Origin: Ignelater luminosus
Lineage: Eukaryota > Arthropoda > Insecta > Coleoptera > Elateridae
Length of the DNA: 64,000 bases
Direction of reading: 5' to 3'
NCBI GenBank assembly: GCA_011009095.1
Contig: VTPC01091285.1
Span: forward strand, 124,001 to 188,000
In this document: positions 31,566-42,340 of the stretch, in pieces
Layout: each line of letters starts with the position of its first letter
Numbering within the stretch: position 1 is the stretch's first letter
Notes under the pieces: model-generated
What the model was told of the DNA's origin: nothing
The model's database searches: none
Seen by the model: the letters and a program-made list of their open reading frames with translations, nothing else
Program-made: the position numbers and the translations under genes

Positions 31566-34195
31566 GCTGACAGTTGTTGTGCCAATCTTCTTTGTATCTC
31601 TACAATGTTATTGTTAATGTTATTCATCAATACATTAAGAGATACGAACTCTTTCACTTTCTACTGACAATGCTGGTTCATCTAAAAACCTTTTGGTATA
31701 TAGTTGAACTTTGTCTGTATGTTTGAGAAACGATAAAGGTAGTTGGCTCTTTTCAGGAAGGTTTTTCTTGAGAGTAGTAGTTTCGACCTGTTTATCTAGA
31801 TCGATGTGTTCAAGTCTAAAACATGTTCCTATTCTAACCAATAGCCCAAAACACGACTAGTTCACCCGGTAAGTATCTAAGTGTTCAATTTAACTGCCTC
31901 TTGTAAAAGATAATTGACTATTTCTTCTACAGCAGCAATTTTGCCTAGGTAACATTTCCCCATAGACTAATGACAGCCAAACACACTTTCTCGCAAAGCT
32001 CATTCATCGTTTTACCCAGGTTTACTTCTTTTCATTGATTTTACTTCTGCAGTTCGAACTTATTTCAAGTACTTGCAAAAAAATTAGTTACTACCAGAAA
32101 TACATGAATTTAGAACGATTATGTTTGGTTCTTACCAAAGGAATTGTGCTACATTGGCTCTTATTGTTTCAAATCACTACAATTCTACCTAGTGGAACTA
32201 TATTGTTTTGAATTTGTTTCCACTAACTTTCGCAATATCGACAAACGCGAATTTACAGAAAAATTGGTTTTGTTCCTTTTCTAGCCCAAGATGAGACACC
32301 TTCCAAAGATAAGCATTTCCAATAAACAAAGTCTTAGCAGAGAATTTTGTATTTTTAATAAAGTTAGATTTCTCTATGTTAACGGTAATCAAAGTAGACG
32401 TTTAAAGGCTGACCCTTAAAAATATTGTGTTTTAATGGTAAATAATCAAACTGATTTATTCAATCAAGGCTAAGGTACATAGATATTACATTTGAGAGAT
32501 TAAGAAAGTTATAAGAAGAAAGTAAAACTCGAAATTAGATTGCAGGAGAAGAAAATTTCTCAACAATAAGCCAAAAAATTGAAGATCATCATTTCAGCAG
32601 AAGTAGGTAAAGATGTTCACACTTTACAGTCAAGGTGGTCCTAAAGTTTACAATAGCAGAACAATAGAAACGGTAGAAAATAGCAATTTCCATTAAGGTC
32701 TTCTAAAGTTTTTGAAGGAATCTCATGAAAGCATGATGAGTTACAGACCATTTAGTTTTTTTAAAACTTTGACACTCTTTTCCCCTAGTTTAAAAAATGC
32801 ATCATCATCATCATCATTATGATTGTCACATTCACTGTCAATCTGTTCATAAGCTTCTTATATCTCTCCTAGGCCCAGTAGATGGTGATCCGCTTGATGA
32901 GATGGAGGTGATGTAGTAGCGACGGCCGGTGTCAAAAGTAACTGTGATGTTGTGGTATCTGATGTTGGAGATGGCGTTAGAGATGTTCGTAGAGGTGATA
33001 AGCAGTAGAGATAAGATGGTAATGTTGACGGTGGTAACCAACGAACTTCAGCAGATGTTTAATGTGTAAATGGAGTTGATGGCGGATGACGGTAGTTTTT
33101 GATAGAGGATGGATGAGATCTACACAAGAAGATATATAATGTTGAAGAGAATTGTTGTCTGTAGGAATACGATAAAAATATTTATGATGAAATTTATCGT
33201 TTATATAAGATAAATAAAAAAGTATTTCTTTTCAGAAACACAACCGCATTCCGGGGCATTGAGTGTTGGTGTCGGCCTACGGGGAAAATTTTCCTGGAAA
33301 TCGCATCGTAGATGAGAAGGTGGTCAGGTGTGTACAACTCAACAAATACAGGGTGACAACTAAAGAGGATTAAAGAGTGGAGGTGCAGTTAGACCAGTGT
33401 TCTTCGAACGCAAGAAACCAGCTGGATGTGGAGTGGTGGCCTTCATGCCGACCAACCAGATGAGGAGAAATTGCGATCAGCTTTCCTACCCTATAAAAAT
33501 TGATATTTGCACTGTACTGTTTTCTCCAATAGAATATTGTCTGGGCAAGGTGATAGCAATCTTCTGATGTTTTTTGGTTGCAAGAACATCAACATTAGAT
33601 TTTTGAAAGTCTGACATAAGAGCATCCAAAAATATCTTTTACGCTTTAAGAACGAAGTTCGGGATAAGATAAGGATTCAAAAAAATTAGATTACGCTACA
33701 AAAGGGGATAGAAAAAATCAAACAACTATGCTTCAAAGGCCAATATAAGAAGTTTAAAAAGAATTCTGAGCAGATGATGAATCTTACTGACTTAAATGCT
33801 AAAAGTTAAACATTTTAATAAAGAACTTCTGTCAATTTTGGAAATGGATTACATACATCGATCTATCATTACGAGTAAGTTTGGTAAGCGATAAAAAGGA
33901 TTTAGAATAATAACAGAAGGGGAAAAAAAGAGCAGCTGCTCCATGATCTTTTTTGAAAAATTTGTGCAAAACAACTACACATTTCCAAGAACGGTATATT
34001 GAAAAACGTCCCATATCTAAAAGAAGCATTTAATGAAAAGCAGGGTATTAAATGCTTAGGAAATCGCTTAAACGAGATGATCGACAGATGTGTCCTTTTG
34101 GTAGATATAAAAAGTTTTTTCTTTCTGTCAGTCAGCTTCAAATTAAATAAAAGAAGATAGAATGAAAAATAAACTAGACGCTGTAATACAAAGTG
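31566..34195. other. No assigned gene; purine-rich and GATG-rich part
   Basis: A short (ATC)n run sits at 32801-32817. Between about 32870 and 33480 the plus strand is rich in GATG and GGTG words and less AT-rich than its surroundings. I could not assign coding content. ACAGGGTGAC at about 33350 resembles foldback 1 ends but has no partner nearby. Confidence 0.4.
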
Positions 34196-34312
34196 TATAC
34201 TTAGGATGTCCTAAAACTTTACAGACGTATTTTCTGATCCGCAATAAGAAAAATAATTCATATAAACATAAGCTTGTAAGTATTGAAACAAATGAATAAT
34301 TACCAATATACA

Positions 34313-35107
34313 TCAAATCAATTCTTCAAAGTGTCCACCTCCAGCTGCTACGCACGCTTCAACGCGTCTTCTCATGGATTCTCGCACACGTTCAAAAATT
34401 CCTAGAGTATTACGAATTGTTTGTAAGCCTTCTTCATGCGTTCTCAAAGCGCAGGTACGTTAAGAATTGGAGTACGATAAATCAATGTTTTAAGGTGACC
34501 CCAAAAGAAGAAGTTCAGCGGATTGCAGTCTGGAGATCTGGCAGGCCAATTAATCGGCCCAGCTCTACCAATTCAACGATTTCGGTACTTGGCATTGAGA
34601 AATTTTTTTGCTGTCCGACTAAATGTATCGGAGCACCATCATGCGTAAACCAGGATTGATGATGAACTTCTAATGGAACGTCCTTTAAGAGTTCTGGTAA
34701 ATTGTCATCCAAACATTCCCTGTAGGTTTGCCCATTAAGCGTTTGTGGCAAAAGAAAGAACCAATCAAAATATTGCCTATTATACCTGGCCAAATATTAC
34801 AAGCAAATTGTTGCTGATGCCGAGATTGAACAACGGCTTGAGAATTTTCTATTGACCATTGATGATTATTATGGTAGTTCATAATAGTATTTTTTGTGAA
34901 TTTTGCTTCATCAGTGTAAAAAATTTTAAATTGAAAATCAGGATTAACACATTGTTGTAGAAACCAATTACAAAAAATTACTCTCGGCTGAAAGACAACT
35001 ATATCTTTTATTTTCTTGAAATACTCGCTGCAAGTTCCAATCGTTTCTTTTATTCCTGAGTCATCTATTCTTCTTTTGATGTCTTTTAAAGACATACGAG
35101 GTACCAA
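34313..35107 (-). pseudogene. Tc1/mariner-superfamily transposase relic (DUF4817 type)
   Basis: On the minus strand FCNWFLQQCVNPDFQFKIFY then TDEAKFTKN holds the first catalytic Asp (about 34920-34900). It is followed by HQQQFACNIWPGIIGNILIG, LNGQTYRECLDDNLPELLKD, and WFTHDGAPIHL with the second Asp (about 34650). A later frame reads WPARSPDCNPLNFFFWGHL (about 34545-34490) and runs to a stop at 34313-34315, ending VAAGGGHFEELI. That last block normally reads PLDFFLWG, so the third catalytic Asp is Asn here. At least two frameshifts. The N-terminal domain before 35107 is not recognisable. A possible left end, GGATGTCCTAAAACTTTACA at 34204, has no convincing partner. Confidence 0.7.
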
Positions 35108-38039
35108 AAGATTTATCTAGCTTAACTGACCAAAGTTGCCAACCCGCCTACTAGAGTTATACTTAAACCTTATTGTAAAAAACTAAAGTTTTAAGATTTA
35201 AATTGAAGATGATAACACCTGAAAAGAAAAGCGTAGAATATTTTCTAAGTAATTTTTTTCTTTTCTTCTTCTTCTTATCAATGATGCAATGAGCTTAAAT
35301 TAACGATCTTATGGCTTGGAGCCTGTTGTTCTCACATAACTTCTAATTCTATGAAATTTTCTAGTATCATGATTTAGTCTGGGATTTCTTGATTCTTCAA
35401 TATTAAAAGCAACGTGGAGTGTAAAAATAAAATTTTCTATGAATTGTTACTACGTTATTTTATAGATTTGAATAGTTGATTTAATTGTAAGAGATTTACA
35501 GTGAATCTAATTTTAGCGCACTTTTTCTGAACAATTTATATTTTTTCTGAATAAATTCTTTCATATATTTGACTAACTACACCCTTTCCTGAAACACCTC
35601 CATAATTTTGATTAATTGCACTTTAAAAATGAACAGATATACAGCTGTGTTCATAGTCTACACTAAGTAGGTAGGTAGTGCAGTACAAATTGAAGGATTA
35701 TGTCGAAATGGCAATTAAGTTATATGTAAATTTATTGTTGTCAAACTCGAACAGGTCAGAAGGTAGAATCATATCTCTAAAATCTTCTTTTTGCATTAAA
35801 AGTTCAGCATGCGATATTAGTATTACATAAATCTATCAAACATTAAATAATACATAAACGTTACACTTTCGCATAACTTATATAAAATTGTAGGTGTGCC
35901 CAGTTTTATTTACTTTATTTATATTGGCAAATGCGGAATTGTAGGCGCTAATTGTTTAAACTCTGAATTTGGACATAATGGAAAAAAACAGGATATGCTG
36001 TGCATATCTTGTCTGATAAACATAAATTTAAGAGTAGCATCAAGGTTTTCATACTATAAGGTTTTGTATTACATTTCAAGCTTTTCTAAAATACAAAATC
36101 TAATAAGACCAAATAATTTTTTCAGTAAAGAAACTTTTAAATATCGTCCTGATTTATTGTCAACAAAACTGGTTAATAAACATTAAAATTAATTTGCTGT
36201 AAAAATATAAATTAAATTGCAATTCAAACCTTATGTTAAGACAAAATTACTTTTGCGTCTAATTCTCTTTAATATATTAATTTGATATCGAACGCTGATA
36301 CTGCATAAATATCCGCTTCTACGTTTGATATAGCTTGTAACCGGTTTACATACACCCAGGCTCACCCAACACCAGTAGTTCGTTCTGATTGATACCATTA
36401 ATACTCTGTAGACAGATAGATACAGGACCTGCTTTTTATAAAAGTCACCTTCTACATCAACTTAACTTTGAACGCGCTTAATCTTATTTCCAGCTGTAAC
36501 ACAAGGCTGTAATCAACTGATCTAAAGTGTGATAAAATAACTCAGTTTGTCTAGTTCAAGTTTTATAACGAGATGATTGGTACTACGAGTATTCGGTAGA
36601 CGACTAACTATCGCATTAGATGCACTATTAACTTTTCAAAAAATATCCTTATTGCTATTATTATATGCGTAAAAAAATTATTAAATTGCAGAGGTAAAAG
36701 TTACCAAAAATTATTCAGTAACAAAAGATGAAGATTTTATGATTTTAACTGAAATGCTAATCTAGATTATATTTCTGATAAAAAATTGTGTTTTTTGTTT
36801 ATGATTGTTACGAAAAGTTTAAACAAATGACAGTAATTTATAGCTTCATTTAAAACAAGTAACTATTATAATGGGTTATTGTAAGGAGTACATTATTGTA
36901 TAACTTTTTTATAGATTAAATCGCGTAATCTAAATCTTGTATCTTTAATATAAAAACTGATATTAGAATTAGATCGTCATTAAGTGCTTTGGTATCCCAG
37001 TTCAATCAATTAATTTTAAGAAAACTTTTCTCTTAGTTCTTTACCTAGTACGTAAATAAAACAAAAATTAAATTGTCAACAACAATAAAGTCAAAAATAT
37101 CAATACTGCTTACAAAACTATCAACTATCAAGAACCTTCTCGACTACCACTCGTATAATCCACCGAAAATGTGGTGTAACTTTGAAACAATCTATAGATA
37201 AAACTTTTATTACACCACCTCACCTCATACCTCTTTGATGCTTCTGCACTCATATTAGTTGACTCGCAGTCTATGCAGTTTCACCTACATCATAAAAATT
37301 CCAAAGGAAGGAAATGCGGTTTTTGAATAATTGTCCCCATATACATTGAAATTACCTTGCTATTAATAGCGTTGCCTCAAGTTTTTAAATTATAATGCAT
37401 TTACTTTAATAACCACGATCACAAATTCATATAACGATTAATTATTTCCTCTGTCCTACAATGGGATTATGTATCATTAATGACTAGTTACAATTATACT
37501 AAAAGCAATAACAATATTTTATATTAATGTTTTATTTGCCTTTCTGCAGTTTTATGAAATCTATTGAAATTAATTGAAATAGATTCGGATGTAGTAACTT
37601 CCCGAATCGTTTCCAAAGTTGTACTGTACAAATTATTCTAAATGGAACCCTCTGTATATTTTTTGCATATTGAATGTGGTTCTTAGATTTCGGCTGATAT
37701 TGCTTGACTAATACCAGGAACAACGTGAAGCTTGCGGTGTAGAAAGAATGTTGATGGGTTTCCCTCTAGTATGAAGAATCAGGAATTTTAATTTTTAGTT
37801 GTTGTGGAGGAGTTCAAGTCTATAATGTAGCTATAACGTTGTGTTTTTGAAAATGTTCTCCAAGCCTGGGGGAAGCACATATATTAGAAGAGTTTTGGGT
37901 TTGGAATTCCGTTTTACCTTTAAAGTGTCCAGTGTGCCCGTCCAGACCGAACTGTATGATCCTATAAAGGAAACTATTAAACTTCTCTACAGAACTATGA
38001 AACAAAAGACATGTACTCCTTTTATAACTTCTGTTTTTC
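35108..38039. other. No recognisable feature
   Basis: AT-rich. The open frames at 35896-36186 (+) and 37532-37723 (-) show no family words. No repeats noticed. Confidence 0.4.
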
Positions 38040-38440
38040 AGCATAATCCCTCCCTCCAACTCAAATGCACTTACTCGACTTGTCTTGCAATGATATCATT
38101 CAATCAGAAAAACATAATTCCTGTTGATATTCAAAATAGGCATCAAAAACCTTTTTCGGCTAGTCATCATTTGCAAACTGACAACCCCTGATGTGTTTTT
38201 CAAATTTCGAAATAAAAAGGAAATCAGACGGAACTAGACTTGGATTATAGGTGGATGGTGGACTCTCGCATTATAATGGAAAAGATTAATATTTTCATAA
38301 GGCAGAGCAGTGCGTGTTTGGTCAATAGCCTGTGCAAACTTTCCAACCTTTCGGCTGTTATGCGCCCAGGGCACTGATTTGTTTCTATGAATTCCAGTGA
38401 TGTATCTTTTTTTTCATTATCATTTACTATCTATCTTAGC
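38040..38440 (-). pseudogene. Old mariner relic, C-terminal half
   Basis: The minus strand reads TRTALPYENINLFHYNARVH and then HPPTYNPSLVPSDF with a following LxYFEI, the second- and third-Asp boxes of a mariner transposase (usual HxDNARPH and HPPYSPDLAPSDF). HYNAR replaces HDNAR, and about 20 residues between the boxes are missing. Fragments YFEYQQELCFSD, KSSKCI and GGRDYAEK continue to the usual GDYVEK end near 38045. It lies about 130 bp from the intact-ended mariner 2 but is clearly older. The 116-codon plus frame at 37841-38191 is its shadow. Confidence 0.55.
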
Positions 38441-38570
38441 GAGTCAGATTAGGGTTGGTTTCTAAAAATACACGATCTTAAAGCCCACCTTCCTAAAACC
38501 TCACCCATGCCTAGTTCGTTTCCGAAACGCTTATAGATCCATTACACCAAATCCGAAAGCATTGGACGTA

Positions 38571-39887
38571 CGAGGTATGTGAGAAAAGTAATGAGACTGA
38601 TTTCATACTAACCAAAGTTTTTATTTTTTTCAAACAACAATGTTATTCCCTTCAAAGTAGTTCCCTTGGGCAGCTATACACCGGCGGAGTCGTTGTTCCC
38701 ACTCTTGGTAGCAGCGCTGGAAGTCTTCAACTGGTATGGCTTTTAACTGGTCGGTCACAGTCTTTTGAATGTTCTCCAGAGTTCCAAAATGACGTCCTTT
38801 TAGGACATGTTTCAATTTCGGGAAAAGGAAAAAGTCACAAGAACTCAAATCAGGTGAATAGGGGGGGATGAAGAACAACAGTAATGCGTTTTGAGGTCAA
38901 AAATTCACTGATGGAAATTGCTGTGTGACACGGAGCATTGTCATGATGAAGCATCCACTTGTCTGCAATGTCTGGTTTCACACGAATCACTCTTTTCCTG
39001 AGCTTTTCAAGGACACTTTTATAAAACACTTTGTTGACAGTTTGTTCTGGTGGAACAAATTCTTTGTGTACGATACCTTTACTGTCAAAAAAACAAATCA
39101 GCATGGTCTTGATCTTTGATTTGCTCATTCGACATTTCTTCGGCCGAGGAGATGACGGAGTGTGCCACTCTTTGCTTTGCCGCTTTGTTTCAGGATCGTA
39201 CTCAAATATCCAGGATTCATCACCTGTGATCACACAATTGAAGAATTCTTGGTCATTGGCAATCCACTCAAGAAGATCAATGCACACGTTTTTTCGAATG
39301 TTCTTCTGTTCAGTTATGAGGTTTTTCGGCACCATTTTGGCACAAATCTTTCGCATGTTCAAATTGTTTGCCAAAATTTGATGCACGGTGAAAGTGTTTA
39401 AATTTAACTGTTCACTCATCATCCTTATTGGTAAACGACGGCCTGATCTCACAAGAGCCCTCACACGTTCAACGTTTTCGTCAGTTTTTGAAGTTGAAAG
39501 TCTCCCTGAGCGAGGTTCATTTTCAACGTGTTCTCGGCCGTTCAAAAATGATTTGTGCCAGAGGAAAACTTCTGCTCTTGATAAGCACTGTTCCCCATAG
39601 ACCTGTTTCAACTTTTCAAAAGTCACACTCGCGGATTCACCAAGTTTAACACAAAACTTTATTGCACAACGTTGCTCTAAATTCCGATGCTCCATTTCTG
39701 TAACACACAACAAAAACACAACTTCACTGATGGCGCTGTCAACAATAATGTGTTAGCTGTACGGAGTTGTAACTCGGACTGAGGAAGTGAAAGCGATAAA
39801 CAAACCGGTTTAGCACAGGCCGGTAGACACAACGTTGCCAGATCTCCCGCAATGTTGCCAGTCTCATTACTTTTCTCACACACCTCG
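38571..39887 (-). mobile_element. Mariner element 2, intact ends
   Basis: 1317 bp. The 29-bp ends are CGAGGTATGTGAGAAAAGTA... (38571-38599) and the complement of CGAGGTGTGTGAGAAAAGTA... (39859-39887), differing at one base. TA flanks both sides (38569-38570, 39888-39889). It carries one transposase gene on the minus strand. It is a different mariner subfamily from elements 1 and 3, judged by protein and end sequence. Confidence 0.93.
38630..39695 (-). pseudogene. Mariner transposase with single frameshift
   Basis: About 345 codons from ATG at 39695 (MEHRNLEQRCAIKFCVKLGE) to the stop at 38630-38632. An in-frame ATG 24 bases upstream (39719) is open, but the family starts at the second. An N-terminal helix-turn-helix is followed by RSGR at 62-65 and MVPKNL at 121-126. 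D159 lies in ITGDESW and D252 in HHDNAPCH. The third Asp is in YSPDLSSCDFF, 34 residues after the second, so the DD34D triad is complete. One break separates the 289- and 82-codon frames: a run of seven G on the plus strand at 38861-38867 (C7 in the gene) where six would keep HPPYSPDL in frame. No other stop interrupts it. A single slip in a homopolymer suggests a recent death or a sequencing error. Confidence 0.88.
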
Positions 39888-39969
39888 TACTATGCTAGAA
39901 TATTCCTCCAAGTTCTTAAACTCCAGTCACCCGCCAGAACGAATCTAACTTAGACGTATACATAATCAA

Positions 39970-40690
39970 AGCCGCCATGATTCACATAAAATGTAATAAT
40001 ACAGAAAATGTTTCGTCTCAGAAAATCTCCTTGTTTGATATCACCGTAGAGCCGGAATACAGGTTGTTCAAGGAACCCTTGATTATTATTTGCCTACCAG
40101 TAAATGTGCTGAGCGTCAATAACATCACTCTCAGATTAGTTGATCATACAGGAGAACTACTGAACTTTGAAAATGAAGAGGTTACCGTACGTCTTGAACT
40201 CAGGAGAGGTGACCCTAAGGATTTCCTACAAAAGCACAGTTAATTATAGCCAGACTGCAACTTCCTCAAGAGACATTACCCCTGTGCAAGACAAGGATAC
40301 CAAGAGCTACAGTATGAAAGAAGGTGTTCATCTTCAACAATGTTACCGCAACGTGGGACAGCAACATCTATATAGAGGTTTCGCCTGCATGGTCACTGCC
40401 GGAAAACCCTTTTTGCTAAGTTTTCTACTTGACGTGCAAATCTAAACCTCTCGTAAGGACCGGATGGAATCCTCTTAATGACAATTTGCGGATACTTATA
40501 TCCAGAGAAAGAATTGTTGGCGCTTTTCTATTACTTAATCATGTGCTGGGCTTTACCAACGGTTATAGAAGAGACATACTTAACATGAAACAAGAATTTG
40601 TCAGACGCGTGCGGTGCCATAGAAGCGATGGAGACAAAAAGGCAGATTCTAATCATGTCTTTTATTTGGGTTGTAGATTTCTTTAATGGA
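39970..40690 (+). mobile_element. Polinton/Maverick-like fossil, part 1 (capsid-protein remnants)
   Basis: Two short stretches resemble structural proteins of Polintons and their kin: one like the C-terminal part of the minor capsid (penton) protein, one like a segment of the major capsid protein. It is broken in several places and only a fraction of the element remains. The likely continuation is at 41960-42340, beyond a LINE fragment. Old, probably among the oldest layers in the window. Assigned by remembered motif resemblance only. Confidence 0.42.
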
Positions 40691-40969
40691 AAATTTTTGA
40701 TATAATCGGGAGGCTTATTGTAAATTTTTGTACTCCAATAATTGGCATATCGAGTTTTGGTCAGCCATGATGGAGTATCATCAAGCTACGTTTTACTTTA
40801 TATATGGTGTTGATGGTTCTTCTGTTTGGTTTAAACTTGTATAGGTTTGCATCCACATCTTTAGCAACGATGGTATGGTAAATATCTTTTCTTTAACGAA
40901 CAGATATTTACAATTGTCACATTATTTTAGCTTACACAAACATCTGGTGTCTCGCTTTTGGAGGGTAAA

Positions 40970-41660
40970 GATGTACCCCGCTTTGGAAGATATACCCCAC
41001 AATACTATGCCAATGGAGTGGAAAATTGTAAAATACACTTTTCAGTCTTATTATGACTGAAAATGTTTTATTAGTTTCTGAAATATGTTTGGACCTACTT
41101 AAGTTGTTGATGGGTATTTCCCAAATCTTGATTGAATCTTGACTAGATGGCTTCGTAGACATTTTGATAGGTTGTGTTTTGTTATCATTCAATTTTAGTA
41201 AATAGGTACCAAACCATACTTTTGGTCGTTCTAGTTCAGTATCTATGTATCCATCGACAATGAAAAATGTATAATCAGAATATAAGCACAAGTCAAAGAG
41301 ATTAATATTGGATTTTAAGTCATTTATATGAATTATGAAAAGTAATGTCCCATGGAACCTTGTGATACACCACAATTCACATTTGATTCTGTTAAGATGG
41401 AATCTTACCAGGAAGCAGCTTGCTTTCTGTTCTCTCATTATGATATTTTTCGAATTTTTCTAACAAGGTTTTATGTGGAACTGTAGGAAAGGCTTTGCTC
41501 AGGTCGCATACTGCCATGTTTACAATAAACCTTTTGTCTGTTATTTTCTCTAGCATTTGTAACAGAGCCATTGATGTAGAACGTGTTTTCCTGTAGCCAT
41601 ATTGTTTATTAGTTAGCTGCATTGTTCTTTCTAAATAATTATAATAATAGTCATAATATT
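40970..41660 (-). pseudogene. LINE reverse-transcriptase fragment inside the Polinton-like fossil
   Basis: On the minus strand MQLTNKQYGYRKTRSTSMAL and then LQMLEKITDKR lead into NMAVCDLSKAFPTVPHKTLL, motif A of a non-LTR reverse transcriptase with its Asp. After a shift comes LLFIIHINDLKSNINLFDLC and then LYSDYTFFIVDG, where the catalytic box should read ADDT; one Asp is lost. LLKLNDNKTQPIKMST and a degraded FHSxxGYG-like end follow. The type is Jockey/CR1-like, different from the RTE-like LINE at 7.7-13.8 kb. At least three breaks. It lies antisense between two Polinton-like pieces. Confidence 0.68.
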
Positions 41661-41959
41661 TAGCTCTGATTTCTTCTAAAAGAGCCAGAAAACGTAAGCT
41701 ACCGTGACATTAACTAAAGTGGCCTAGAAGCTACCCTACATAATTCAAACCGACAAAGCGAAACTGAAACCATATCGAGGCATCAATGAAATCGCTTCGG
41801 TTTTCTAGTGATTTCAATATTTGTTCGGGTTTGCGTCAAAGCAACAACATTGCGTGGTTGGTGCAAATCAACACCAACTTCTAAAGATCTCAGTGGTAGC
41901 TCTGCATTTTCCAAGTAGACAAGACAAATAATGTATAGCAAATCTTGAGAATTTCGTTT

Positions 41960-42340
41960 TATTAATTATTACGGAAAGCGTGAAGACAAGCCCCTGTTCG
42001 ACTATACGGATTATAAAAGCTGCCCTGTCTTTGTTATGGACCTTACGAAACAGAGCAAAGCGATTCAAAAAGCTGTTCTCAATATCAAGCTGGATATCGG
42101 ATCTCGTAAAGATATACCCGCCAACAGCAAAGCTTACTGCGTCATTCTTCACGACACGACGTTCTCGTAGCGTATATCAACCGTTCATCTGGTTAGTAAA
42201 AAAGCAGTAATGCTCGTACTGGACGATGTGCAAGAGTTCCATACCTTGGAGTTCGCCAAGTTCAGTCATTACTTAGTTCAAACCGTCATTCTCTTTTCGA
42301 TCTGAGCCCTAAACTGCAAAAACAAGTCGCCTGTCATATA
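41960..42340 (+). mobile_element. Polinton/Maverick-like fossil, part 2 (capsid-protein remnant)
   Basis: A short stretch resembles the C-terminal part of a Polinton major capsid protein. It has the same strand as part 1 and the order expected if a LINE landed between them. Broken. The short minus-strand frame at 41868-42152 is a shadow. Confidence 0.42.

Noticed and set aside
32870-33480. Possible coding or retroelement region rich in GATG/GGTG
   Set aside because: I could not find ordered protein motifs or terminal repeats. It is probably low-complexity drift.
37841-38191. 116-codon plus-strand frame
   Set aside because: Antisense to the old mariner relic.
39031-39381. 116-codon plus-strand frame
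   Set aside because: Antisense to the mariner 2 transposase.
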